The notes under the pieces: model-generated
What the model was told of the DNA's origin: nothing
The model's input: only the letters and a program-made list of their open reading frames with translations
The model's database searches: none
In this document: positions 1 through 8,300 of the stretch, piece by piece
Position numbering within the stretch: the stretch's first letter is position 1
Layout of the letters: every line of letters starts with the position of its first letter
From: JBDSLU01 sp039916225
GTDB lineage: Bacteria > Acidobacteriota > Vicinamibacteria > Vicinamibacterales > Vicinamibacteraceae
DNA: 11,737 nt
Reading direction: 5' to 3'
Assembly (NCBI GenBank): GCA_039916225.1
Contig: JBDSLU010000036.1
Location: forward strand, 1 to 11,737
Translations under genes and position numbers: made by a program

Positions 1-1893
1 GGACGCGACGGCGTGGTGACGATCGCCCTGAGCGGCGGCGGTGGCGGCCGACCTCGCCGGGCCCGGCGACCGGGCGCGCTGTTTCAATCGGCGGACGACG
101 GCGCACACTGGCGCAAGCTGCGCGAGCTACCGCCGGGCCGCGTCCTCGCCCTCGCCGCCGTCACGGCCGATGACCTCCTCGTCGTGCTCGACACGCGGGT
201 GGTGCGCCATGTCGCTGGTGCCGACCCGACCGCCTGGATCGAACACGACGGTCCGCCCGGTCCCCCGCTGCACGACGCCAGCGTCGCCTGGACGATGACG
301 GGGGGACGCAGGCAGGCGAGCATCTACGCGTTGAACGCCACCACCTGGGCCGGGACGCGGCTGGCCAATGGCGTGTCCATCTCCCGTGATGACGGCGCCA
401 CCTGGATGCCGGCGGCGGCTGGACTGGACGTGGCCATTACCAACGCGGGCTCGGGCGATCCACCGACGTTCCGCGCCGTCACGGTTTCGCCGAGTGATTC
501 CACCATCGCCTACGTCGGCGTCGAAGGCCTCCAGCTCGGTGTGGGGCCCGCCCAACGCTTCAACGGCATCGCCAAGACGACGGATGGCGGCCGCACCTGG
601 CACATCGTGCATCGCGAGAGCGATCGGCCGTCGCCACAGATGACCGGCTCGTGGGTCGATGAGCGCGTGGCCGTGGCCGGTCCCGACGTCTGGCTCGACG
701 CGCCGTACGACATCGCCGTGTCGCCCACGCAGCCCAACATCGTCTTCATCACGGATCTGTTCCGCACGTATCGGACACTGGACGGCGGCTCCCATTTCGC
801 GCAGGTCCATTCGCGGAAGGCGGGATCGCGCCAGTGGGCGACGCGCGGACTCGACGTGACGACGGCGTATGGCGTGCACGTCGATCCGTTCGCTCCGCGG
901 CGGCTGTTCATCAGCTACACCGATATCGGCTTGTTTCGCAGCGAGGACGCCGGGCAGTCGTGGATGGTGTCGAGCGAGGGCATCCCGCAGCGGTGGCGCA
1001 ACACGGTCTACTGGATGGTGTTCGATCCCGCCGAGCGCGGGCTCGCCTGGGCTGCGCTCAGCGGCACGCACGATCTGCCCCGGCCGAAGATGTGGCGCAG
1101 CAACGATCCGGCGAACTATCGCGGTGGTGTCGGCATCTCACACGATGGCGGCCGCTCGTGGACGCCGGCGACCGGTCTGCCGGTTGGCGCGGTGACGCAT
1201 CTCCTGCTCGATCCGCGCAGTCCCGCCCGGGCACGCACGCTCTACGCCTGCATGTTCGGCCACGGGCTCTACAAGACCACTGACGGGGGCAAGACCTGGA
1301 CGCTGAAGAACAGCGGCCTGCCGGAGCAGCCATTCGCCTGGCGCCTGACGCAGGCGCCGAGCGGTCGGCTGTATCTCGTCATCGCGCGTCGCAGCGAGCA
1401 CGGACGCCTGGGCGATGCGGGTGATGGCGCGGTGTATACGTCAGATGACGGCGCCGAGCATTGGACGCGCCTCGCGTTGCCAGCCGGCACGAACGGGCCG
1501 AACGCGATCAGCGTCGATAGCAAAGACGAACGGCGCCTGTACCTCGCCGCGTGGGGCGTCGCGCAGCCGGATGGTGACACCGGTGGAGGTCTCTTCGTCT
1601 CCACCGACGCCGGCCTGCGCTGGCGCGCGGTCTTCGATACCGCCCAACACGTCTACGACGTGACCGAGGATCCGCGGACCGGCACGTTGTACGCCTGCGG
1701 CTTCGATCAGGGCGCCTGGCGCTCCGACGATCACGGCGAGCACTGGCAGCGGCTCCGCGGCTTCGACTTCAAGTGGGGACACCGCGTCATCCCGGATCCC
1801 GCCTCACCCGACCGCGTCTACATCACCACCTTCGGCGGCAGCGTCTGGCACGGACGCGCCACGACAGACGCTGCGCCAGCTGGAACGCGCTGA
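1..1893 (+). CDS. Asp-box (BNR/sialidase-type repeat) beta-propeller protein, 5' partial
   Basis: The frame is open from base 1, so the true start lies upstream; the first internal GTG/ATG-type start (13) is probably not real. About 630 residues are visible. Counting from base 13, ten Asp boxes of the form S/T-x-D-x-G-x-x-W/F are seen near residues 26, 124, 189, 255, 310, 376, 422, 477, 530 and 571, for example TTDGGRTW, SHDGGRSW and TTDGGKTW. Between them are propeller-strand phrases such as AVSPSDSTIAYVGV and VDPFAPRRLFIS. Such repeats build six- to ten-bladed propellers found in sialidases, GH74 enzymes, Vps10/sortilin and YCF48-like proteins. In Acidobacteriota these are mostly exported proteins of unknown ligand. 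I see no catalytic signature that fixes a reaction, and no signal peptide because the N-terminus is missing. A Gly/Arg-rich stretch at residues 7-20 interrupts the propeller pattern. The gene ends 7 bases before the stop of the convergent permease. The repeat class is sure; the function is unknown. Confidence 0.88.
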   Translation, partial: GRDGVVTIALSGGGGGRPRRARRPGALFQSADDGAHWRKLRELPPGRVLALAAVTADDLLVVLDTRVVRHVAGADPTAWIEHDGPPGPPLHDASVAWTMTGGRRQASIYALNATTWAGTRLANGVSISRDDGATWMPAAAGLDVAITNAGSGDPPTFRAVTVSPSDSTIAYVGVEGLQLGVGPAQRFNGIAKTTDGGRTWHIVHRESDRPSPQMTGSWVDERVAVAGPDVWLDAPYDIAVSPTQPNIVFITDLFRTYRTLDGGSHFAQVHSRKAGSRQWATRGLDVTTAYGVHVDPFAPRRLFISYTDIGLFRSEDAGQSWMVSSEGIPQRWRNTVYWMVFDPAERGLAWAALSGTHDLPRPKMWRSNDPANYRGGVGISHDGGRSWTPATGLPVGAVTHLLLDPRSPARARTLYACMFGHGLYKTTDGGKTWTLKNSGLPEQPFAWRLTQAPSGRLYLVIARRSEHGRLGDAGDGAVYTSDDGAEHWTRLALPAGTNGPNAISVDSKDERRLYLAAWGVAQPDGDTGGGLFVSTDAGLRWRAVFDTAQHVYDVTEDPRTGTLYACGFDQGAWRSDDHGEHWQRLRGFDFKWGHRVIPDPASPDRVYITTFGGSVWHGRATTDAAPAGTR

Positions 1894-1900
1894 TCACAGG

Positions 1901-4360
1901 TCAATCCTGCCGCAGCGCCTCGGTCGGTTGCACCCGCAGCGCCCGGCGCGCCGGAACGGCGCACGCCAGCACGCCAACCGTCGCCATGATGACCGACATG
2001 ATCACCAACGCGACGAGGAGGTCCGGGGTCACGGCGTCCGTGCGCCACGCGATGAGCAGGATGATGCTGTTGCCGGCGATGATGCCACCGCCGATCTGAC
2101 GGCCGGCCCGAGCGAACACCGTCCGCAGCACGCGCCGTGGGCTGGCCCCGAGTGCGATTCGGATGCCGATCTCGCGGGTGCGACGTTCCACGGCGACGGC
2201 CATGAGCGCGTACAGGCTGGCCGCCGAGAAGACCAGCGCCACCAGCAGCATGCTGCCGTAGACGACGCTGCCGATGACCAATCCCATTCGCTCCTGGACG
2301 ACGATCTCGTCGAGGGTGACGATATCCCTGAGCTGCAGGCCCGCATCGACCTGTCGGCCCAGCGCGGCGACGCGGGGCGCAAGCGGCGCCGCGTCCCCCG
2401 CGACGCGCACCGCGACCGCGACGGGATCGAGCTCCACCGCCGAGGCCGCGCGATAGATGTAGGCCGCGCCATCCCAGTCGGCGGGGAACAACATCCCCAG
2501 ATCGGTGACCACTCCGACGATCTCGTGCCAAGGTCCCGGTTCGCCCTCGCTGTCCCGCTGGAGTGTTCGGATTCGTGCGCCCACGGGATTCCTGCCCACC
2601 TGGCGCCTGAACGCCTCGTTGACCACGACGGGCCCGTCCGGGGTGCCAGCGTCGGTGGCATGCAAGGCGCGGCCGGCCACGATCCGGGCGCCAAAGGCGT
2701 CGTGATAGCCGGCACCGACAGCGGCCAGCGCGAATCCGCCCTCGTAATTGCCGTGCAGGCGAATCGGAGGGGCACCGTCCTGCTCCATTTCCACCGGCAC
2801 CCACTCCGGCGGCATCGTCGGCAGGCGATCGCCAAACGCCACCTGCGTCACCCCAGGCTCCGCACGCAACCGGCCGGCGAGTGCTTCGTATGCGACCGCC
2901 CGACGCGCGGCGATCTGCCGATCGTCAGGCACACCCTGCTCGCCGGCCAGCGCTTCGTTGTCGATGCCGAGACGGAAGGTCAGGTAGCGCTTCGGCGGAT
3001 ACTCCGCCCGGGCAGACTGGTCGCGCAGGAGATTGGCGGAGATTCCCGCCGCCGCGGGCAGGCACAACAGCGTGATCGCCACCTGCGCGCCGATGACGAA
3101 CGACCAGAAGCCGCCGAACGTGATCGTCCGACCGGTGCTCGTGTTCCCCTGCAGTCCCCGCTGGACGGACGCGCCCGTGGCCTTCAGTGCGGGTAGCAGG
3201 CCGATCATGGCCGCGGCGACGAGCGCGAGCAGCAGCGCATACGCAATGGTGGCAGGCTCGAGCGTCACATCCACCCAGAACGGCAGGCCCTCCTCGATGA
3301 GCTGACTCGCTCGGGCCCAGGCATAGCGCACGGTCGCCTGGGCCACGACGAGCCCGAGCAGGGCCGCGATGAGGGCCAGCACGAGAGATTCGGTGACGAT
3401 TTGAACGATCACGCGTGCCCGGCTCGCCCCGAGGGCGTGGCGGACGACCATCTCCGCTTCGCGCATCGCCATGCGCGCGAAGGTCAGCGTCGCGACGTTG
3501 GCGCAGACTGCTCCCAACACCAGCAGGACGACGGCGTGGATCAGCCAATCCTCCGCCTGCACGGGGTCACCCGGCGTGCGCCCGGCGAAGGCGCGAACGC
3601 GCGTGCGCAGCTGGGCGTGGGTGGTCGGCTGATCGGCGGCAAGGCGGGCCGAGACGATGTCGAGCTCCGCCGCGGCGTCCTGCCAGCTCGCTCCGTCGGC
3701 AAGGCGGCCGAACACCTGCACGGCCGGCCCTTCGCGCGGCGGCGCGTCCTGGACCAGTAGTGGGACCCATGCCTGCTGATTGCGCGGGAAGCCAAAGCGC
3801 GGCGGCATGACGCCGACCACGGTGCGAGCCGTGCGGCCCACCGTCACGACGCGGCCGATGATCGCCGGGTCGTGCAGGAACTGCCGCTGCCATACGTCGT
3901 AGCCCAGCACGACGACCGGGTCGGCACCCTGCATTTCGTCCGCCGGCTGCAGCGGCCGGCCGAGCAGCGGCGACACGCGGGTGAGCGGGAACGCCGACGC
4001 CGTGATCTCCGCCACGCGCAGGGCTTCGATGCGGCCTTCATCGGTGAGCACGTTGCGCTCGCTCACGCGCGCGGCCCCGAGTGCCCCCACCGTCTTGAGC
4101 GACCGCCGCCAGATCGCGAAATCGTGGAGCACCCGTTGCTCCACGCGTGACGCCGCGGCGTCCCGGGTCTCCAGGCGCACGATCCGGCCGCCGTCCTCGA
4201 ACGGCAGCCGTTTGTACAGCAGTTCGCCGGCAAGTTCGATGCCGACCACCCCAATCGCCATGGCCGCCGCCAGCGAAAGCCCGCCGATGACCGTGAGCGC
4301 GGGATGCTTCAACAGCAGACGCGCGCCCAGCTTCCAGTCGAGCCACGACACCGCCGTCAT
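1901..4360 (-). CDS. ABC transporter permease, acidobacterial duplicated orphan type (MacB/FtsX fold)
   Basis: An 819-residue membrane protein (833 if the GTG at 4402 is used). I prefer the ATG at 4360 because the protein then opens MTAVSWLDWKLGARLLLKHPALT, the usual start of this family, and a GGTGGGG stretch lies just upstream. Numbering from GTG 4402, there are two MacB_PCD-FtsX units: TM1 about 37-62, periplasmic domain about 65-285, and TM2-4 about 288-308, 336-358 and 384-406. The second unit has TM5 about 432-458, periplasmic domain about 465-700, and TM6-8 about 706-735, 768-786 and 793-815. The FtsX coupling motif appears in both halves (RHALGASRARV near 321; EIGIRIALGASPRRVL near 744), and the C-terminus is the typical PARRALRVQPTEALR. 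This is the duplicated 4+4 TM layout of ADOP proteins. They are thought to work like MacB, transmitting force or exporting a substrate with an ABC ATPase, but no ATPase gene is in the window. Substrate unknown. Confidence 0.93.
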   Translation of the reverse strand: MTAVSWLDWKLGARLLLKHPALTVIGGLSLAAAMAIGVVGIELAGELLYKRLPFEDGGRIVRLETRDAAASRVEQRVLHDFAIWRRSLKTVGALGAARVSERNVLTDEGRIEALRVAEITASAFPLTRVSPLLGRPLQPADEMQGADPVVVLGYDVWQRQFLHDPAIIGRVVTVGRTARTVVGVMPPRFGFPRNQQAWVPLLVQDAPPREGPAVQVFGRLADGASWQDAAAELDIVSARLAADQPTTHAQLRTRVRAFAGRTPGDPVQAEDWLIHAVVLLVLGAVCANVATLTFARMAMREAEMVVRHALGASRARVIVQIVTESLVLALIAALLGLVVAQATVRYAWARASQLIEEGLPFWVDVTLEPATIAYALLLALVAAAMIGLLPALKATGASVQRGLQGNTSTGRTITFGGFWSFVIGAQVAITLLCLPAAAGISANLLRDQSARAEYPPKRYLTFRLGIDNEALAGEQGVPDDRQIAARRAVAYEALAGRLRAEPGVTQVAFGDRLPTMPPEWVPVEMEQDGAPPIRLHGNYEGGFALAAVGAGYHDAFGARIVAGRALHATDAGTPDGPVVVNEAFRRQVGRNPVGARIRTLQRDSEGEPGPWHEIVGVVTDLGMLFPADWDGAAYIYRAASAVELDPVAVAVRVAGDAAPLAPRVAALGRQVDAGLQLRDIVTLDEIVVQERMGLVIGSVVYGSMLLVALVFSAASLYALMAVAVERRTREIGIRIALGASPRRVLRTVFARAGRQIGGGIIAGNSIILLIAWRTDAVTPDLLVALVIMSVIMATVGVLACAVPARRALRVQPTEALRQD

Positions 4361-4364
4361 CGGG

Positions 4365-4371
4365 CCCCACC
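4365..4371 (-). promoter_or_regulatory. Possible ribosome binding site for the permease ATG at 4360
   Basis: On the minus strand GGTGGGG lies 4 bases before the ATG at 4360. It is a weak G-rich match with a short spacer. The GTG at 4402 has no purine-rich stretch at a usable distance, so together with family alignment from memory this supports the ATG as start. Confidence 0.35.
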
Positions 4372-4638
4372 ACGCCGGCGCCCCTGCGTCTGCTGTCCGC
4401 ACACCAACCCGGTATCCATACGCGTCGCTGCTCCAGTCCGCACCTGTCGGTGCCTCGGGCCGTGCTCATCGAGCCGGCGGATGGAAGCATGCCCCGACGG
4501 ACCTGCCAGTGTCTTCACGGAGAGGTGAGCATCCCGTGAGATGCGGGTGATGGAGACGGCTCAGGGGATCCGGGGCGTCGTGCTCCTCACGCTCGCGCTC
4601 CCCCAGCCGGGGCGGTGACCGACGCCTCGATTTCTGCT

Positions 4639-4668
4639 GGGGTCAAGTGCCGCTGTAGACTCGACCCC
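4639..4668. repeat. REP-like inverted repeat abutting the sigma factor start codon
   Basis: The arms GGGGTCAAGT (4639-4648) and ACTCGACCCC (4659-4668) pair in 9 of 10 positions around a 10-base loop. The hairpin ends three bases before the ATG at 4672. The arms resemble the GGGGTCAAGT...ACTTGACCCC arms of REP-type palindromes I recall from several bacterial genomes with REP-associated tyrosine transposases. That resemblance is from memory and no such transposase is in the window. The right half overlaps the -10-like box, so the repeat may double as promoter or operator. Confidence 0.55.
4656..4661 (+). promoter_or_regulatory. -10-like box for a leaderless or near-leaderless sigma factor transcript
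   Basis: TAGACT matches TATAAT at four of six positions, directly follows a TG, and is followed by exactly 10 bases before the ATG at 4672. Transcription would begin within about 0-4 bases of the start codon. No Shine-Dalgarno fits between the hairpin and the ATG. The -35 match is weak (TTCTGC, 4632-4637, 18-base spacer). Confidence 0.35.
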
Positions 4669-4671
4669 GCG

Positions 4672-5223
4672 ATGGACGTCACTCGGCTGCTGACGCGCTG
4701 GGCCGGCGGCGATCAGGACGCCCTCGGCCAGCTGATTCCCGTGGTCTATGCCGAGTTGCGTAAGCTCGCGGACCATCAGATGCGGCAGGAGCGCGCCGAC
4801 CACACCCTTCAGGCCACCGCCCTCGTCCACGAGGCCTTTCTCCGGTTGACCGAAACGCGCAAGGCGGGCTTCGAGAACCGCGTCCACTTCTATGGCGCGG
4901 CGGCGCAGGTCATGCGCCGTATCCTGGTCGACTACGCCCGGGGCCACCAGGCACTCAAACGCGGACAGGGTGTGTCGACCGTCGATCTGGACCAGGCGGC
5001 AGACGTCGGCGTCGACGTCCGCCACGATCTGGTCGCGCTCGACGAAGCTCTCGACGCGTTGAGCATCGTGTCGCCGCGGGCTGCCCGGGTCGTCGAGCTA
5101 CGATATTTCGGCGGTCTGACCATCGACGAAGCGGCGACGCTCCTGGATGTGTCTCCAGCGACGGTCAAGCGTCAATGGACCTTTGCTCGAGCCTGGCTGT
5201 ATCGCGTCCTGGCCCCGACCTGA
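4672..5223 (+). CDS. ECF-family RNA polymerase sigma factor (TIGR02999-like)
   Basis: A 183-residue sigma-70 family protein that would direct RNA polymerase to a small promoter set. The ATG at 4672 is chosen because MDVTRLLTRWAGGDQDALGQL is the typical family start and gives the usual length; the upstream ATG at 4615 would add 19 unrelated residues that run through the hairpin. Region 2 spans about residues 4-95 (LIPVVYAELRKLA, ALVHEAFLRL, FYGAAAQVMRRILVDYAR). Region 4 spans about 120-180, with a helix-turn-helix GLTIDEAATLLDVSPATVKR at 148-167. In region 2.2 the usual acidic DAED ahead of the LV.E.FL helix is absent and reads TLQATA (45-50). No anti-sigma gene follows. The next gene on this strand is a Ser/Thr kinase 3.8 kb away. 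In Acidobacteriota and Planctomycetota such sigma factors often sit beside kinases of this type. Sigma-factor identity is firm; control by phosphorylation is inference. Confidence 0.94.
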   Translation: MDVTRLLTRWAGGDQDALGQLIPVVYAELRKLADHQMRQERADHTLQATALVHEAFLRLTETRKAGFENRVHFYGAAAQVMRRILVDYARGHQALKRGQGVSTVDLDQAADVGVDVRHDLVALDEALDALSIVSPRAARVVELRYFGGLTIDEAATLLDVSPATVKRQWTFARAWLYRVLAPT

Positions 5224-5325
5224 ACGACGTCATCGGCATATCGGCGTCTCATCGGCACGGCGGCAGCACGCCGAGGGGCGAGAAGAACGTCGCCGAGATG
5301 TTCGCCGCGAAGCAGTTGTCGCGGA

Positions 5326-5345
5326 GCGTCGTTACCGGCCGACGC
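5326..5345. terminator. Inverted repeat spanning the lipase stop codon
   Basis: A perfect 6-bp stem, GCGTCG (5326-5331) and CGACGC (5340-5345), with an 8-base loop that contains the TAA stop of the lipase-like gene. There is no T-run on either side, so it is at best a weak terminator or mRNA 3'-end structure. It lies in the convergent gap between the sigma factor and lipase genes. That gap also holds a 5-bp hairpin at 5258-5273 and two copies of TCATCGGCA (5230, 5249). Confidence 0.3.
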
Positions 5346-8300
5346 CGATCGACTGGATATTGCCGCCGTCCAGTGTTCCCGTAACGCGCGCGACGACGGT
5401 GCCGCGTGGATCCGTGACGACCAGCGAGAAGGTGTCTCGCCCGCGGCCAGGCTCGCCGACATCGGTCGCCGACGCCTCGAACGCGTAACCCGACCGGCCA
5501 TTCCACTTGCCACTGCCAGTGAACCGGACCGTATCGACTGTCGGCGGCGTGCGACGGGCCGGCTGGAGCAAGGGATCGTCCGAGAAGACGATCAGGCTCA
5601 GCGATGTCGCTTCGAATCGAGTCGGCGGACCGTGACGATCGCCGCGGTAGTCGTCATCGTGGTCGCCGCGCCCCTGATCGTCGTGGTCGTCCGAGCGGCA
5701 GGCCCGCGGTTCGTTGACCCAATACTCGAGACGGCCGATCTCGCGGCCGCGCACCCGTGAGGCGCGGAACAGAAAGTGGTGGTGGCGCCCCTCCGCGTCG
5801 ATGTGCCCACCGCCGAACATCCGCCCTTCTGGCACTGACGGGCTCGTCGCCGTGACGGTGACGATGAATGCCGCGGTAGCGGCGTTGCCGGCACGGTCCG
5901 TCGCCGAGCAGCGCACCGTGGTCGAACCGACCGGGAAGACGCTGCCCGACGCTGGCAGGCAGCTGGCGGCGGCGATACCGCTGCCCGCGTCTGCGGCGAT
6001 CGGCGCTGCGTAGGTCACGGTCGCACCCGCCGGACTCGTCTGCGGCACGGACTGGCCAACCGGGATCGTGAGTGAGGGCGGCGTCAGGTCGATGCTGACG
6101 CCGGTGACCGTGGTCGTCGCGACATTGCCGGCGCGATCGGTGCACGTCGCCCCTGCCGCCTGGCCGGCGCCTTCGGCCGACACGACGACACTGGCCGGCG
6201 GACTCCCGGGGGCCAGACCCGACAGGGCATCGCTGCACTGCACGCTGACAACCACGGCGGTGTTGTTCCAGCCGTTGGCGTTGGCCAGCGGCGCCCGCGC
6301 CGCGTCGAGCAGCGGCGCCGTCTTGTCGATATTCACCACCAGAGACCGTGACGGCCCGGCATTGCCGGCGTTGTCCGTGGCAAACGCGGTGATGGTCGTC
6401 GTGCCTTCAGCCGTCACGTCGATCGCGCCCGAAGCGGCAGCCAGGGTGCCGGCGGCGGGCTGCGCGCCCGTGCTGTTGAACGTGATCGACCTGACACCCG
6501 AGCCCCCGACGTTGTCTGTCGCGTCAAGCGTCACGACGACCGGGCCACCGTGCCAGCCGGCGGCGTTGGCCTGGGGCGACGCGACCGCGGTCGTGCTTGG
6601 CGCGACGCCGTCCACCCCCGACGTCGGCGGCGCGACAGGAACAGGGACAACCCTCTGCGCGCCGAGCGCCAGGAACCCGGCGTCGACTACGCCGCCGACA
6701 GCGGTCGGCGACATGAGGCTCACGTTCACGTAGTAGTCCTCACCGAGGCCCGAGAGGTGCAGCGTGAGTGGGCCTTCGACGGCGCCGAACACCCAACCGA
6801 TGCCGTCCGCGTTGCCGAACCAGACGCTGCCGGGAATCTCCGTCAGCGGGCCGGTGGCGGTCGTGAAGCCAAGCCGTCGCCCCTGGGCGTCGGCGACGAA
6901 TCCTTCCACAGGATCGAAGATGACGTTCAAGCAACCACTGACGGCGCAGACCACTTCGGTCGTCGGACCAGCCAGGCCGGTGCTGATGTCAGAAGGATCG
7001 TTGACGGTGACCCCGAGCGTGGCGAGAATCGCCCTCTGCACGTCGACGTTCGACATCAGTTCGGTGTGCCCGACCGAGCCCGCGGTGTTGACGCCGGTGG
7101 TGAACGGCTGCAGCGACACCCGTGGATCGAACAGGAACTGCCCGATCGAGGACTCCAGCGGTACGGTCCCGTCGCCGCTGTCCGGCGCCACGACGTCGAC
7201 ATAGAAGGTCTCGTTCGGCCTGGCGTTGCGGCCGAGGAAGTCCTCGAAAGTCGCGATCGGACGAGATCCGAGCAGGGTGAAGGTCGGGCCGAGCGCTTCA
7301 GTGGTCTGGACCGGCGTCAAACCACCCTCACCACCGTTGGTCCCATAGATGACCGTGACCGTACTGAGATCGGCGAACGCGTTGGGGTCGCCAACGGCGA
7401 TGGCCCCGTCGAGCCCGGCGTTCAGATCGAGCGCGAACGCATTACGCAGCGCCGGGAACTCGTTGACGTTGGTGAGGCCGAGGCCGAAATCGATGAAGTC
7501 GTAGGTCGCCAGGAGAGCGCGCGCGGTCGGCACGTACTGGTTGATGAAACAGATCGCCTGTGTGTCCAGACACTGCGGCGCCTGCAACGAGGCGAGGGTG
7601 ATGTCGTAGTCGGGACCGGCAATCACCTGGTTGCGCAGCACCTTCTGGTAGGCGCGATTGATGATCTTCGAGAGCACGATCTGGAACGACGGATCGACGA
7701 CCCAGTTGTCGTGCAGCGGATTCCACGCCTTGGACGCGCCCCGATTCGGTACCCCGACCATGATCAGGTTCTCGATCCGGGGCAGGCGTCGGCCGGGCGC
7801 GTATTCGCCGCCATATGCCGCACTCTGCAGGTAGGTCCGCGCCACCAGTCCACCGGTGCTGTGGGCGACCACGTCGACCGCGTCGAGCGGCGGCCCACCG
7901 GGATGCAGGGTCGTCCAGAGATCGGCGACCTCCCGCAGGGTGTCGCCGAGGTAGTCGACGCCATAGAGGAACTGTCCGCCGCTGATCGACGGCGCGGTGA
8001 TCCCGGAGATCCGGCCGTCAATCTGTCCGTCGTCCGGGCCCGGTGGCAGCCGCCAGTCATAGTTCACCACGAACAGGTCGCGGAACTCCTGGTAGCCGGC
8101 CCGCTTGAACGTCTCGATGAGGTCGTGGTACGCGCGGGACAGCGGATCGATCTGCAGCTCGCCCGGCCTGACGCCGCGGTGCGTCAGCCAGAACAGGTCG
8201 TCGGTGGCATCGGCGGCGTAGGTGGCGCCGATACCGGGGATGATCAGCACCGGGCGGTGCCCCGGCGTGAAGCTCACGGACAAGGAGAAGCCACCGGAGT

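Larger units (their letters stand above)
4361..4671. other. Divergent intergenic region between permease and sigma factor genes
   Basis: About 311 bases with no convincing gene. On the permease side a TATGGAT box (minus strand, 4420-4414) could be a -10, but no good -35 is seen. A 5-bp hairpin, GCACC-TGTC-GGTGC, lies at 4440-4453. A 25-codon reading frame (4541-4618, +) has no well-placed Shine-Dalgarno. The right end holds the REP-like hairpin and the -10-like box of the sigma gene, listed separately. Confidence 0.6.

Noticed and set aside
127..1071. 314-codon open frame on the - strand opposite the propeller gene
   Set aside because: It is Arg/His-rich with no motif, whereas the + strand carries regular Asp boxes across the same stretch.
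1..1893. Naming the propeller protein a GH74 xyloglucanase or a sialidase
   Set aside because: Asp boxes are shared by many families. I cannot point to catalytic residues or a diagnostic motif, so no enzyme name is supported.
1928..3196. 422-codon open frame on the + strand opposite the permease
   Set aside because: Its His/Arg/Asp-rich composition, with no hydrophobic core or motif, marks it as a shadow of the permease gene.
4541..4618. 25-codon reading frame with a short hydrophobic stretch upstream of the sigma gene
   Set aside because: There is no well-placed Shine-Dalgarno, the frame is very short, and nothing in the neighbourhood calls for a small protein or leader peptide.
4639..4668. 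Reading the hairpin before the sigma gene as a riboswitch or terminator
   Set aside because: It is only 30 bases, has no T-run and no conserved aptamer core. A repeat or promoter element explains it better.
4615..4671. Longer start for the sigma factor at 4615
   Set aside because: It would translate the REP-like hairpin into 19 residues absent from the family; the ATG at 4672 gives the standard 183-residue protein.
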